Shown: in pieces, positions 40,801 through 53,300 of the stretch
Layout: each line of letters begins with the position of its first letter
Position numbering within the stretch: the stretch's first letter is position 1
DNA from: Vicia villosa
Lineage: Eukaryota; Streptophyta; Magnoliopsida; Fabales; Fabaceae
Direction: 5' to 3'
Length of the DNA: 64,000 bases
Assembly: GCF_029867415.1 (NCBI RefSeq)
Contig: NC_081182.1
Location: forward strand, 46,388,817 to 46,452,816
Position numbers and translations under genes: made by a program
The notes under the pieces: model-generated
The model's database searches: none
Seen by the model: the letters and a program-made list of their open reading frames with translations, nothing else
What the model was told of the DNA's origin: nothing

Positions 40801-42840
40801 CAGAAAATGAAACAAGGAACCAGAGCAACCTAGAAAGGTGAAACTGTTTAAGCCTATCTTCAACAATCCACTCTGTCTGGCACAACTCCTCTGGAAATCC
40901 AAAATCAGGACTGGATCTTTCTTTGGATGATAAACTTGCTAAAAGAAAAAGATAGCCCCTACATTTCTGTGCTCTTCCCAGAGCGGGGAAAAAATGTGCA
41001 GGATCCTCTTCCTGGACCTTTGAACCATTTAGAATGTCTATCAACATAACCACACCATTTCTATCTACAGTGGCAATGACATGGTCGCACCACCAAGTAA
41101 AATCCATAAAACCCAAAAAAGATCTATTACCCCCATTCGGTAAATTATCAGACATTAATGAATCATCCTTCTCTCCCAAGACAAACCGGGAGAGTGCCAA
41201 GCCTTCTTTGTCCAGCTTAAAAATATGCAAGCATCCTGTCAAATCCAGAGTAGCAATGAATGTAGCTTGTGGCGAGATTAGCAATTTTGGATATATTAGC
41301 TGACCTCTATAACCTTTTGGTTTTGAATATAACCCCTCGAACTGCAAAGAAAATACCTGTTCCGGTTCTGTGCTTGAATTTTTATGCCAAAGAGAAAGAT
41401 GGCAAGATCCTAGAAGATATATAAAACTAGTTAGCAAAAAACTGGACAAACAATATTTAGCAGACAAATGACTTGTGAGATCTACGGTCTATTCTTCATG
41501 TTCTTATAATAAGTTATTGATAAAAGAAGCAAAACGATTAGAGAATATAATTGAAGAGGTACAAAAGAAAAGGGTAAGGTGATTATGATAGTGGAAGTCC
41601 CAGACCCAGTAGTCAAAAGGAAACGAGAGCTTATATTTTACATGATATTACATGATGCACGTCTTAAATTCAGAGTCAACCCTTGTATAAATTTGCAAAT
41701 AATTGAGAAAATAACCCAAATAACATGCATACCAGACAGCGTGTGAACGGCCACAAAAAGGTTAAGCTCGTGATGGTGGTCAAAGCAAAACACGTTGTTA
41801 CGGAGATGACTCCTGTGATTAAAGACGTACTTAGGAAAGGTAGAAATGCCTTGTCCATAACTGATCTCAATTTGTTGAAGTGAACCATCTGATGTAATGG
41901 CAGTGAACCTACACCCCAAATAATGCCAAAACTTTAGACTTATACTAAATTATTGTTAACTGTGTAAATTTACCAAATTATGACAGCAAGGACATATTTT
42001 CAAGATCACTAGCATAGCAGAAACAAAGGAGGCACTAAAAAGAAAATTACTTACAAGTAAGACTCGTGCATATCTGAGTCATTGTCAGAAAATAAACCAA
42101 CAATTGGTGAAGAGATTTTCGAATGCTTCTTTGTAATTTCTGCCACAACTTCACCATTGAATTTGATAAAATACAGAGTATCATAGTCATCAGCAACACC
42201 GAGAATTTCATCATCTTCAGACCAAGCTCCCACACTAAATGTACCAAAATCAGAACCTAACGAACACCACAATTCAACATCAGAATCAAATTGTTTTCAA
42301 TTTCAAAATCAAAGCAATTATAATCACATCTAGCATTCCAAACAAGATCTTACCGGTGAAAATTGCATATGATTGCTGATAATCATCCTCTTTACTCAAA
42401 ATCGTAATTCGATTTCCAGCAGCAACAGCAACATATTTGGCCGTAGGGGAAACAAACAGCGACACTAATTTTCTAAGTCTCTTTGGCTCATTATATTCAG
42501 TCCATTTCTCTTTGAGTTGAGTCACACCTTCGCCGCATAAAACAATAGATGAATTAGATTCGAATAAACGTTAATCTAGATCAGCGAAATTCCATAACCT
42601 AACTTGCTCGGTAAAGTCGAAAAGTACGTACCTCGAACTGAGAGCATAGAAAGCAAGGTTCCCTTGGAATCTTCATTTGCCTGAAATCGAACAATGATCA
42701 ATGGAATTGAGTGAATGGGAATGAGAATTGAAGGAGAAAATTGAAGAAACCCTGACCTGGTGTTGTTGATTTTGTTGAAGATGGAGTTGAGGAGGGTAAT
42801 TGGAAGCGTGGCGTCGCGTCTCGTAAAGCGGAACCTCCAT
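31893..42840 (-). CDS. MIP2: MAG2-interacting protein 2 (NBAS/Sec39-like)
   Basis: Twelve minus-strand exons join without a frame error into 2392 residues (the Arabidopsis protein is about 2376): 42840-42757, 42680-42632, 42527-42354, 42256-42055, 41908-41733, 41409-40410, 39188-38224, 37397-37309, 37051-36692, 36522-35298, 35121-34856, 34481-31893. Start MEVPLYETRRHASNYPPQ. Residues about 45-380 form the WD-like N-terminal NBAS region (KLVSLFVSPTAKYVAVAAGN; HIFKLDKEGLALSRF; DFTWWCDHVIATVDRNG). The Sec39 domain follows (PEMYDLLIGKKSFQAALDFA; FKRHPYSLSPFVLDVLAAIP; GISELHQFHQDVLYLHQVVY; FIRRQPGRSDSEWASMWRD). Exon 12 carries the acidic-Trp stretch GNDWNNDDWDEGWESLEE near residue 2110. In Arabidopsis MIP2 acts with MAG2, MIP1 and MIP3 as an ER tether for Golgi-to-ER vesicles and is needed for seed storage protein export; that role is inferred here by orthology. 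Confidence 0.95.
37712..38150 (-). mobile_element. LTR retrotransposon fragment in MIP2 intron 7
   Basis: tgttagga (37712) and tcctaaca (to 37988) bound a 277-bp LTR. On the minus strand it has a TATA-like cttgtataagtagg, a polyadenylation-like aataaag and TG..CA ends. Just outside, on the minus strand, are a polypurine tract (gaggagggtg) and the phrase cttgaggacaag, common at the end of Ty3/gypsy pol genes. This is therefore the 3' end of an element in the same orientation as the gene. The 5' remainder is missing, and the intron still has normal splice ends. Confidence 0.65.
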
Positions 42841-43369
42841 GTGGGAACCGTTACTGTATCTTCTCCAAAACCCCACACTTCAAGAACTGCGCCACATTCG
42901 AGTTCTAAGCACAGATATGCAGGTGAATTGTGATTCGGTTCATTCTCACTTCTCGATGATCTGATTTTTTTTTCTTTTTTTTTTTCCTCGCTGGTTCGGT
43001 TTTCGCAGCGATGGGTTTTAGTTTGTCACTGTGAATTTTTTTACATCCCTTAATTTTATTTTTTTTATCTATAGGGAAATTCTAGTTTTATTCAATACAT
43101 CTCTAACGTATCATATTTTATTTTTTAAGAGGTATTTTTGAAGACGTGTTTTCGAATTTATTGATTGGTGGGTTTCGGACGTACTTATCTAAAATAAATT
43201 TTGAATCAGAATTTAACATAACCTAAAAATCAAAGAAGCTTAACATAAATTTAATATAGATAGTCGAAATTATATGTTCAAAATATATCATAGATATTGA
43301 AACAGAAATTTAACATTAAATGTCGTTATAAACAGGTAACTAGGGATGTTGCAAAATTTTGATAACATC
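42841..43369. other. MIP2 promoter side
   Basis: No TATA box stands out near 42841-42960. A T-rich tract (42965-42990) and AT-rich DNA follow. Nothing else seen. Confidence 0.4.
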
Positions 43370-44460
43370 TTCTCCCGACCGCTGAATCTTCGCATCCACT
43401 TCAACCGACTCTTAGTAGAATATTGGCAAAAAATACTTTACATAACCTTTAACTCATTATCCATTTTCAGTGCAAACTGGGTGAACTATATCTTTTCTTC
43501 AGCGTCGAGTGATGGTAAACAATACTCGAGCTTGACTACCTTCTGATTTTCTGGATATTGAGGGAGAGAATGAGTATGATAATCAGTTCGGTGAGAGGCG
43601 TGTCCTCAGAGAACCTATATTGAAGTGTCGGCTTCGCATCATTGAAGTACAATGACATTAAGCATATTTTGTGGATCCTTCAACAAACTCTTGCATATAT
43701 CCAACGCCCGTGTAACATTGTCCTCTTTCTCACATTCGAGAAATGCAAATTCAACCAAAAATGGCTTAGTCGTAGAAGTGACACCAACAATTTCTAAAAG
43801 CGGAAGCTTATACCTGTTGGCATGTACCTTGAATCAACTATAAGGACGGTTGGAAATGTATTGAACAATTTGATACTTTCTGTATGAGTTCAAAAAATGT
43901 CACAAACACTGACTTTATCATTACACACTCTATACCTTGAAACATAGTGGTTATCGTCCAAAAGTTTCAAAAGTTGTTGCATTTTGGATCTCGGATTTCT
44001 GCTCGCAATGTTCCGTTTATAACATTCATTGTATACCTGTTTGATATTTGAAACGCTTTGTGGTCTTTTCTGTTTCAAATTTGCAAGTATGTTTCTCTGC
44101 GCAACTTTGATTATCGACATTTTTGAAATAATCTCTTTCTCCTCCGGCTTAAGTCGACCTACAATTGGATGACTTTGTAGCTTGGTGTCCAATGTATGAT
44201 TATGTTTACCATAAATGACACTAAATTGTCATGTATCATCCACCCTACATGATCTGCGCAATTTAAACGGACACTCACATTTTTTCGATCCGGTGTCATC
44301 ATGTTTTTAACTACTGAATTTTTGAAACATATTTTCCACATTTTTCGCATCTCATTGTTACAAATGCTTGCCTTCTACTAGTGTCGTTGTCGGACCTTCC
44401 AATCATAACGCCGAACTCAGTTTGCTGGCTTCCATTCAAACTCATTCAAGCATATGTTGA
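43370..44460 (-). pseudogene. MULE transposase (FAR1-like) remnant
   Basis: On the minus strand: VMIGRSDNDTSRRQAFVTMR and CEKCGKY (FAR1 DNA-binding domain, 44460-44330). Then HPIVGRLKPEEKEIISKMS (44160), IKQVYNECYKRN, MQQLLKLLDDNHYVSRYRV (43930-44000), SIKLFNTFPTVLIVDSRY, and NRYKLPLLEIVGVTSTTKPF with FAFLECEKEDNVTRALDICK (43690-43830, MULE domain). The order is that of plant FAR1/MULE transposases. Several stops and frame changes separate the pieces, so it cannot encode an active enzyme. No TIR pair was identified. Confidence 0.85.
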
Positions 44461-45384
44461 CGAGCATTGAAAAATTGATCATTTGTAAATTGTTATCGTA
44501 AATTTTTTACCGGCAATTTAAAATGAAGTACCGATTTGGTAAAGTGTTAAATTTTTTTGAAAAAAATTATACCGGTAATTTAAAAATGAACTATTGATTT
44601 GGTATGTTATCGTAAATTTTGAATAATCTATTGAAAAATTTATTCTTGCCACCCCCCAAATTTGTCTATGGGCAATTTGGGAATTAAGAAAAAATGAGGG
44701 TGTCATGTTCAATTTTGGAAATGGCAAGTTAAAACCTCATCCGATGTGTAAGCTTTAGCCCAATATTGATTAAATCACGAGTATGAATATGCTCCATATA
44801 GTGTATCCTCCATTTAGTCCAGCTTATCGTATAGATAGATGGCACATGGTCAAAGTATAACTTAGCGGTTAGGATTTAAAACATAAACATCAATAATTTC
44901 CAATTAAAAAAAAAAAAAAAACTTGGTTCCTCTCTCTTGTTGTGTTGTTGTTAAAAAACCTTTTCTCCTGTCCTCCGTCTCAATACAGCTGCACTGAGCA
45001 AAACACATGCTCCTAACAACACCACCCCACCGCCCTTGTGCCTTGGCTCTACACCTCACTAACAACATATTTACCTTATTTTGATGATGTTTTCTGTCGT
45101 TGAAACGTAAAGTGATGTGTCTTATGAAACTAAGAATCAAAAGGTTATAGTAGAATAGAAGAAAGATGGACAGAAAAAAAAAAGGAAAAAAGATAAAAAC
45201 ATGCATTTTGTTTTATTTTTTATTTTTAAAAAATTTTGATTTTCCAACATCTAAGCCATTGAAAATTTTACTTTTGCAAAGGCAAAAGAAAATTTTATAT
45301 GTATCCATATCAAAGCATAAAGCATAGGTTAGATTATTTATAAAAAAAAAAAAGTTTAGCATAAAAAACATGTTCCACAATTAA
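44461..45384. other. gene-free DNA
   Basis: Contains a 'gtaaattttttaccgg..aatttaaa' phrase repeated near 44500 and 44570 (an imperfect direct repeat) and a short GC-rich patch at 44990-45060. No coding sequence recognised. Confidence 0.4.
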
Positions 45385-45651
45385 GGGGAAATAGGTCAGA
45401 CTAGGCCTGAGTCTGACCTACGATAAATTTAAAAGGCTTGAAACTGACCTATGGTTTATTATTGGCTTTTTTTCCTTAGCCTGACCTTTTTACAAGCTTG
45501 ACATGATCTGAAAGTCTATTTAAAAGCCTATTTAACATTAAGGTTTTCACATAATCCATTTTACTTATGAAGTCTTATAGGTCGTCATATATATGCATAT
45601 ATAGACCTGCCTATTTAGTCTATTTTTATTATATAAGATTATTTTCTTTTA

Positions 45652-45874
45652 TATCATATGAGAATGCCTTTTTTATATGAGAATGTGAGAATGAATCTGA
45701 ACCATAAAATTTTAAAATAAATGGTGGAGATTATGGGTAAATCTTTTTTTTTCTCTCTCCTACATTTTAAAATAAATGATGTAGGAAAGAGAAAAAAAAT
45801 TCACACATAATCTCCACCATTTATTTTAAATTCATTCTCACATTCTCATATAAAGATGACATTCTCATATGATA
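45652..45874. mobile_element. foldback MITE nested in the composite element
   Basis: tatcatatgagaatg.. to ..cattctcatatgata are exact inverted ends. The arms include catttattttaaa..ccaccattt and a ctctctcctacatttta axis. Immediately followed by (TA)31 at 45881-45942. Confidence 0.8.
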
Positions 45875-45876
45875 TG

Positions 45877-45880
<4 letters not shown>

Positions 45881-45942
<62 letters not shown>
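45881..45942. repeat. (TA)31 microsatellite
   Basis: Pure TA, adjoining the foldback at 45652-45874. Confidence 0.96.
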
Positions 45943-45946
<4 letters not shown>

Positions 45947-46175
45947 ATAGAGGTCTGCCTATTTAGCCAATTTTTAATATGTAAGAATATATAGGTCGGC
46001 TTATAAGACTTCATAAACTTTTGTAATAGATTAAGTCTGGTCTATTTGATTGAATAGGCTTTTAAATAATCCTAAGTCTAACCTATATATTAAATAGGAC
46101 TGGCCTAATCTGGTCTTAAATAGGCTAGGCTATAGACCCCTGTAGGCCGGTCTAACCTATTCTCATTGCTATCCA

Positions 46176-48415
46176 TAACGTACACATGTGTCGCTACCTA
46201 TCATTATTGTGATTAATGTATAGTAATATCATTGATTGATAAACGAGTTGTCTAAGAAGCAGGTAATCCTTTATAGAGTTTATATACATTACAGAACTAG
46301 TTGAAAAATCAGTTTGGGTCATATTAGCTTAGAATTTAGATGCTTTATTGGCATTGGTACTCATATATACCCAAATTGTTCTTGTGATGCGCTTTAATGC
46401 TGCCTTCCCCAAAATCATCTTCCAACAAAACATTACGTAGTTGGAAATTTATAAGTCATTGGAAATTTTTACTTGTTGTGTGTCAAGGATCCATAGAAGA
46501 AATTGGATAACTGAGCATAAAATAAATAAAGCAAATATGTACTCATTATTCAGACATCTTTTTACTCGTCCACCTCTCATGCTTTCCTCAAAATACTCAT
46601 TTTAAAAATTAAATTTTATATGGTTAAAAGTTACATGGATATTTGATATATTAAGATATGTCTTCGAATTTGAAATTCTCTATTTTTTTAAGATACGGAC
46701 TTTTTTTGTCATGTACGATGTTTGGTAGACATCAGATAACGTAGACAATGTTATATAAAATTTACAATGATTTTTTTGGGTCAAAAACCTCTATAAAATG
46801 TGTTATTCCACTTTCTTCCAAACCACGAAATTTGTTATTAGTCTTATGTTATAGGGTTCCCTCAACAAATTTCAAAATTATCCACTCTGTCTTCTCCATT
46901 TTCTTTTCAAGTTTACTTCTTTTTAAATTTCATTACAAGTTGTGATCTTTCCCATTTTGCTTCAAGCTTTGTTCTTACCCAAGTTCTATTTCGTCTTTTA
47001 TTCTAAAAAATATTCAATAGTGGTTCAAAGTCTAACAATAAATTGTTTGGTTCTGATGGATCTATACTCAAAAGAGAAGAGATTTTTTTTGTCAATATGA
47101 GTGTGTTATTCGTATTGTGACGAATCTGGCCAATTTGAATTTTGAAAAAAAATTGGGGTTGTATAAATTATATAAATCACTTGGATAAGGGTTATGGTCT
47201 TTTCAATTGGTTAGATGATGAAATTGTTGAAGAAAGATAATTGAATATTAAAAGGCAAAAGAAAAAAATCAATGGTGTTTGAGTTTTTTAGTTTAGGGTG
47301 AACTCAGTATTATTAACAATGTATTTTAAATAGGTTTATTGTCGATAATTTTGTTATAAACATTATTTGAAGCTAATGACATTTATTTTGAAAAAATGTG
47401 TTAAAACAATTTTGTAACAAATCATTTACATTGTGTTGGAATAACTATGTAAAATTTAGATATATTTTGGTTGGAGTAATTATGGTGTTTATCAGTTACT
47501 ATGATATATGTTTGTTTGGAGTTATGTTACATTGATACATTTGTTTAGAGTCTCTATAATTTAATCACAGTGTTGGCGCTACATCGAGAAGATATTGAAT
47601 GACTGTAAAATATAGAGCAATGATATACTAAATATCATCTAAATCAAGTCTAATTTTAATATCATTAAACTCGATTTTAATGTTTTACAAATATTACATG
47701 AAACTTTGAAAAATTGCCATCAAATTTTTACAACAAGAATATATGTCTTGGTACATTAAAAGATTACAATATGACATCAAAAAATGATCACAAAAACATC
47801 AATTAAGATTGACTCAAAATAGGTTTTAGTACATTTTTGAAAATTTTCTTCTTCTCTGCAAGAGATTGAGTTGAGGAGGGAGGTGTTGGCTCAATTGATG
47901 TTATCTGACTTGGAAGATTTCTTAAATCTACTTGTAAAGCTCTTGTAATCCCCTTTTAATTCAAAAGTGATCAAACTTAAAGATGAACAATCAACATGGC
48001 TTTCCTTTTATTCTCTTTGACTGATTAAGCTAATAGAACAGTCAAATAAGAGGAAAATAGCTTGTCTTTGTAGATGGATGAAAGGCAACTCATATGTTTC
48101 TCCATCAGACAAACTCAATAAAAATGAAGATCCTTCAGGACACCTTGATCAGACATAAATTAAAGGTTGTATCAGAAGCTCTTGAAATAGTTATGAAGGA
48201 TTTCAGGGTATTGGCTTAAAATGTTCACTTCATAAGAGCAATATAGTCCTAACCATTTTCCAAAAAATCATTCCGGTCAACCAAAATGCATAATAACTTG
48301 AAAAAAATTCCTAAAAGATTTAATTCCTAGATCAATAGCATCCAAATCACTAAGATGCAGTTTTTTCACCAACAAGCTTTTGTTCATGCTAGCAATGTTA
48401 CAACTTGTCACACCC
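46176..48415. other. gene-free DNA with one exon-like stretch
   Basis: Mostly AT-rich noise. 47820-48400 is less AT-rich, and its minus-strand frames give discontinuous protein-like text (for example LSDGETYELPFIHLQRQ, IFLLFDCSISL, DCSSLSLITFELKGDYKSFT) interrupted by stops. It could be a decayed host exon; the family was not recognised. Confidence 0.35.
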
Positions 48416-48784
48416 TAAAATTTTCCCTCTTGCCATCTCATTCATCAGGGCATTTACATCATTTTCATATCACGACATACAATTTCTTTAGGCATACTTC
48501 AAAAGTTCAACCAAAAGTCAACTTTTGACTATTGTGATGTAATTTTCGCTATTTTTCTGAAGTCATTTTGGTTCATATTTTATCATACACTATTTCATTT
48601 GCCAACATAAGCCATGATTATTTTGTTCTTTCAATACAAGCTTTGTTTGAAAAATTCAACCAAAAGAGAAAGTCGTTTTTTTAATCCATACTTACCATCA
48701 CATCTGTCATTTAGTTTTAGGCTATTTTCATAAAATATGTTTGGTTTACATTACAAGTTTCTTTTGAAAAAACCAAGATAAGAG
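48416..48784. mobile_element. LTR-like fragment beginning TGTCACACCC
   Basis: tgtcacaccctaaaattttcc is a start commonly seen in large legume gypsy LTRs. The fragment ends abruptly at the copia gag at 48785. Only one end is visible, so the assignment is tentative. Confidence 0.35.
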
Positions 48785-49009
48785 TCAATTTGCATCCAAT
48801 GGACCATTTATGTGGTGAGTAAGAATAAATGGACTATTGATTATTGTTTCCCACAATTCAAAATCAAAACTTTGAATTAAGATTTTAAATCTAGCTTTCA
48901 ATAGTTCAAACCTATAACCATTAAACGATGTTGCTGTGTTTAGGAAAGATCTCTTGTTAAAAATGGTGTCAAAAGTTATTCTCCTCCTGAGACGATTAGT
49001 CTTTGAACA
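48785..49009 (-). pseudogene. copia gag N-terminal fragment
   Basis: Minus-strand frame: SFNGYRFELLKARFKILIQS, FDFELWETIINSPFILTHHI, the N-terminal gag motif (F-x-G-x-x-y-x-W-W-K-x-R-M-k) of plant copia elements, with substitutions in the usual WWK. It is cut off at 48785 and lies directly downstream, on the minus strand, of a primer-binding site and LTR. Confidence 0.75.
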
Positions 49010-49031
49010 GGAGTTAGACTCTGATGCCACT

Positions 49032-50433
49032 TATTTAACATGTGACTCCACACACAAGAGAGGGGAAAGTGAATTGTGGGAATTTGAAAACCGTTGATTT
49101 AAAACAAAATTGTTTTCTAAATTAGAGTTTAAAATTTTCAAGAAAACATTTGAATATTGCAGCAAAAAACTATATAAAGAAAATTTGTGAAAAGTAAATA
49201 AATGATACCAATGTTTCAGTATAACTGATGTGAGCTACTTCTTGTCCCAATAGTTGATCTTGAGAGTATCTAATAATGCTTATGAGCTTTTAGAAGGTTG
49301 AGCTCACAAACACCCTTATACAAGAAAAAATGAAGTTTCAGGTTAACTTTCAACCAAATAGCGAATAGTGGAATGAAGAAATTAGTTCTCCTTCCAAACA
49401 TGAACAAAGCTTCGAGTGGATAGTCGCCAACATAAATTGAGATTGTATACTGACTTATCTCGAACAAAAGTGAAGTTTTACTGGCTATCCTATGAACCGA
49501 GGTTTTACACGAGCTGACCATGATCCGAACTAAGATTTTACATCAGGCTTATCTCAAACTAACTGAGCTTTTATACTAGGGTGAGCTCAAAATCGATAAG
49601 AAGATTTTTCATTGGTTATCTTCAAGAACCAAAAAATAGATTTTTTCCTTAAGTAACTCAACTCACAAACCAAACGGATACTTAATACTAAATCCCACAA
49701 CCAAAGCTTTTAATGGGTTTAGGTTCGAACCAATTTCTAAGGAAGAAAGATTCAGTCAGGAGGAAAATTAACTATTGATGAATTTACAATATTACACTTT
49801 CTAGAACAATTTCCTCACTTAAACATAAGAACCTTTCTCAAAGTACTATGGCCAAATTTATGTGAGAGATAAATAAAATATTTTAGAGAGAGGGGGTGAG
49901 GAAGGCGAGAAATATCACGTTTCTAGATGTGAAAAAGTGAAGTGGAATTATATCTATTTAAATATATGCCAAAATTTGGTTCAAAAAAGGAAATGATCCA
50001 TGTGCAAAATTAATTGTACAATCGACTAAATCCTTATTCTAATCGATTAGATGACCTAAATAATCGATTATTTGTGCCTATTTTAGAAAGATTTGGTGGA
50101 GAACTGTTACCTTTCATTAAGACATTATCACAGCCTATTATGGATTCAATTATCCCTTGTCCAATTGATTAGGTATATGATTCAATTAGTTAGGTCATTC
50201 AAAGATGTCTCCTAATTCATTTGGCTAGGCTCCAAAATAATTTTAGGTGATTTTCTTTGACAAGTAGAGGCTTTGAAATGGTTTTAATGAGTGTGTGATT
50301 TAGCCATATTACTTTATGAACACGACCTTGTGTTTCTACAAAACAATCATCACTCAGACACAATCAGGCAAGCGATCACACTTCCTCTCTTTCACACTCT
50401 AAAGCTTTAAATATTTTGTTGAATATACCAACA
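49032..50433 (-). mobile_element. copia 5' LTR, about 1.4 kb
   Basis: Adjoins the complement of an iMet primer-binding site (gactctgatgccac, 49017-49030) and runs to ..gaatataccaaca (50433), giving TGTTGG.. on the minus strand. It shares stretches with the LTR at 26119-27004. AT-rich, with repeated 'atcgattag' phrases at 50035-50190. Confidence 0.65.
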
Positions 50434-51295
50434 GTATAAGCACTTAAGTTGAGTCTTCTTAGAGATGAGTCTTGAGATATCTTCAAGTCAGTCGCCCTCG
50501 TCACGGTGAACGTGAAACCCTAACTCTTCGGCTTTATTAAGAGGAATAGCTTGATCAAACTATCATGTGCATCTTTGACCACTTGAAATAGTGTTAATAC
50601 TTGCTTGTCTTTATGATTAAATTTAAGTTTCATCTCTATGGGTTATCATCAAAGTAAGGTTACATCTTCATAAGTTGTCATCATCAAAATAGTGATAGGT
50701 CTAGGCATGCATTGCATTAGCTTTTATCACTTCTTGATTAAACTTGCAAGCGCATTTTTCCATAACTTAAATGATAAAATAAAACATAATATAAATAAAA
50801 TGACTAAAATTAATTAAAGTAAATGTCACGGGTTTTTTTGCGCTTTAATTTCCATGTTCTTCACTCCTAACATCACCTCTTCTTACTTGGAGAAAATGGT
50901 CCGCCCTCATGTCAGCAAATATGGAAAATAAATTATGTCTCAGTAAACACCATGTGGGTTTGATTGGTTAGATCATGAACCTACATCTGCAATCTGCTCA
51001 TAAAATTACTAAAAGAAAACAAATTTTTGTGAAGGTTTTTCCAAACGAACTAAATATTTTGCTAGGAGAACTGGGTTAATTCAAAAAAAATTAACACTAT
51101 TAAGATTCCGCTGGGAAAAGTTTATCTATTGAAAAATTTGCTTAGCAAGAGTGTGCATAGAGAGAGGATATTTGTTCGCTCGGCAAAATGTTTTTAGAAT
51201 TCCAAAATTTGTTTTTCCCAGTTGTGCCAAAACTTAAATTTTGCATAAAAGGAAACTTAAAACTAGAAAATTGAGTTGCCTCCTAATAACCGCTT
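50434..51295. other. gene-free DNA, probably retroelement-derived
   Basis: No clear coding frame. Its position before the gypsy protease suggests intergenic parts of the same retroelement, but nothing specific can be shown. Confidence 0.35.
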
Positions 51296-53300
51296 GTTTG
51301 GCGTCATTAGCCCGACGTATGATTTATGTTGCTTAAAACAAGTTCAAAATGACATTCTCATCTTGGACTCTGACCTTCATGTTTCCATCATCAATATTAA
51401 TTTACATTTGTGTTGTCTTCATGAAATCCATGCGCAGAATTAGAGGAACTTCATCATCCGCTTAGATGTCCATCACAATAAAATATAATGGATATAGGAA
51501 TTTATGAATTTTCACCAAAACATATTCGGCTATTCCAGATGGACGTTTGATTAATCTATTTGCTAGCTTCAACGTCATCTTTGTCTGCTTCATATCGAGA
51601 CCACCTATTCTCTTGATAACTGATAAATGCATAATATTTATGCTTATTCCTAAATCAATGAGTGCTTTTCCAACACTTACAACACATATAGTGGCCAGTA
51701 AATTAATTCTCTCTAGATCATTTTCTTTTTGAGGTACAATTTCTTGAATGATGGCGTTATAATTTGCTTTAAACTGGATTGTTTCCTCATTAGTATATAT
51801 TGTTTTTGCTGTTAGGATTTCTTTCATACACTTAGCATAGGTAGACATCTTCTCTAAGGCCTTAGAGAATGGTATGATAATCTAAAGTCTTTTGAAAATA
51901 TCTAAAAACCTTGAATATTACACTTTTTATCTTTCTTGGTTGGAGCATGTGGATAAGGAGAATTTTGAACAGGTGAACTCTTCTGATTATTTTTCTCCTC
52001 CTTTGATTTTTGACTTTTTGAATTTTCCTCTTCACTTATTTTTCCTCTAACTCTTTTTCTTTTTATTACTTAAATTCTCTTCTCTGTTTCTTTCTCCCAC
52101 CTTCTTCTTTCTTTTCCTTTTGTGTTTCTATCGACTCACCAACAACTTTTTAGGCTCCACATTTTACTGTTTCCATTACACAACTCACAGTAAGAAACTT
52201 TCATATGTTTAGGCATCTTTTGCATCTCTTTGAGTTATTGGGAAAACTTTGACAGTTTCTTTGTTAGTTCATCCATAATTTAAGGTAACAACTTATTGTG
52301 AGCTAGGATCGTATCATATGTATTTAGCTCAATAATCCATGTCTTTCTTTGTGAAGGATTTTTGTTGTACTAGCCTTGATGGTTATTGAGTGTCGTTCTT
52401 TCAATAATAGTTATTGCATCTTCAAAAATTTTAAACATTAAGGATCCATTTGCAGTTGTATCTAATAAGAGTTTTGGTCGTTTTTATAGTCTGTTGCAGA
52501 AGATGTGAATTTGTGTAAGATCATCGAAACCTTGATTAGGGCATCTTCTCAACATAGAGTTATATCTTCTCAACTGAAACACTCTGTAAGATATGTGTAC
52601 GAGTCTCCGTGAACTAATCCTACAAAAGGATTAACATATAAAATTTGGAGAATTCTAGTCTTCATCTTTGTTTGTCTGGTATTTCTCGGAGGTATGACAA
52701 TATGGGCTAGCTATCTTGGGTTGTTGTGACATGGCATGCTATCAACATTATTTTTGTTGGTCTCATTTACATTGAGGTTGTTGTTACCATGATCAGCCAT
52801 GGTTTCTACATATATAGGAGATGTTGCAGAAATATAAGTTCATTCTTGTTTCTTTTCTTGCTTAGCTAATTGCTCTTTCTTTCTAGTTTTATTATTTTTT
52901 CTACGAGTTGTTCTTTCAATTTTTGAATCATATAATGATTGATCATTTTGATCCTCTTGTTTCTACGAGTTATCCATGTACCACAAAGATCAGGCTAAGC
53001 AAGGTTGAGAACATGAATAGTCGCTTCTATTTCAGTTAGACTTGGCCAATTTGCATTTAAAGGATCATGTTACATCCTAGAGTCAAGCATACTTGATTGC
53101 TGAGGCCTAGTAATTCCATTTGTTTTGACCTAATGTTTGAGGGATATGGACAAGGATGAGATGACCATGTAGCCCATTGTTGCCATGAATATTGTATTAT
53201 TGTCATTGTTGTCTCGACCCCCACTAATCGGATGGTAGCACACATCGCTGCTTGAACTTCCGACGTCATTCTTGACGCATCTGACAAAAGGCCGACCACC
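51296..53300 (-). pseudogene. Ty3/gypsy gag-protease remnant (Athila/Tat-like)
   Basis: The minus-strand open frame 51462-51848 is a retropepsin region: MSTYAKCMKEILTAKTIY, NAIIQEIVPQKENDLERI, VSVGKALIDLGISINIMHLS (aspartic-protease motif with DLG-I-S for the usual DLGAS), MTLKLANRLIKRPSGIAEYV, LVKIHKFLYPLYFIVMDI. It continues to 51296 as DDEVPLILRMDF..NVILN. Upstream (about 52250-52600) gag text is visible in frames with stops: MLRRCPNQGFDDLTQIHIFC, DAITIIERTTLNNHQG, KTWIIELNTYDTILAHNKLL. That order and wording match Athila/Ogre-type gypsy elements, abundant in legumes. No RT or LTR was found, so it is a fragment. Confidence 0.85.

Larger units (their letters stand above)
45385..46175. mobile_element. 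composite non-autonomous element with inverted ends
   Basis: The left end gaaataggtcagactaggcctga and the inverse of the right end gagaataggttagaccggcct are similar. Phrases such as 'aggtc(a/g)gac' and 'aaataggctt' recur inward from both sides. The right terminus attgctatcc resembles the GGGATGGCAA-type hAT TIR. A smaller foldback (45652-45874) and a TA microsatellite (45881-45942) lie inside. Boundaries and target duplication are uncertain. Confidence 0.5.

Noticed and set aside
46748..46945. 65-codon hydrophobic frame
   Set aside because: AT-rich chance frame, no similarity recognised.
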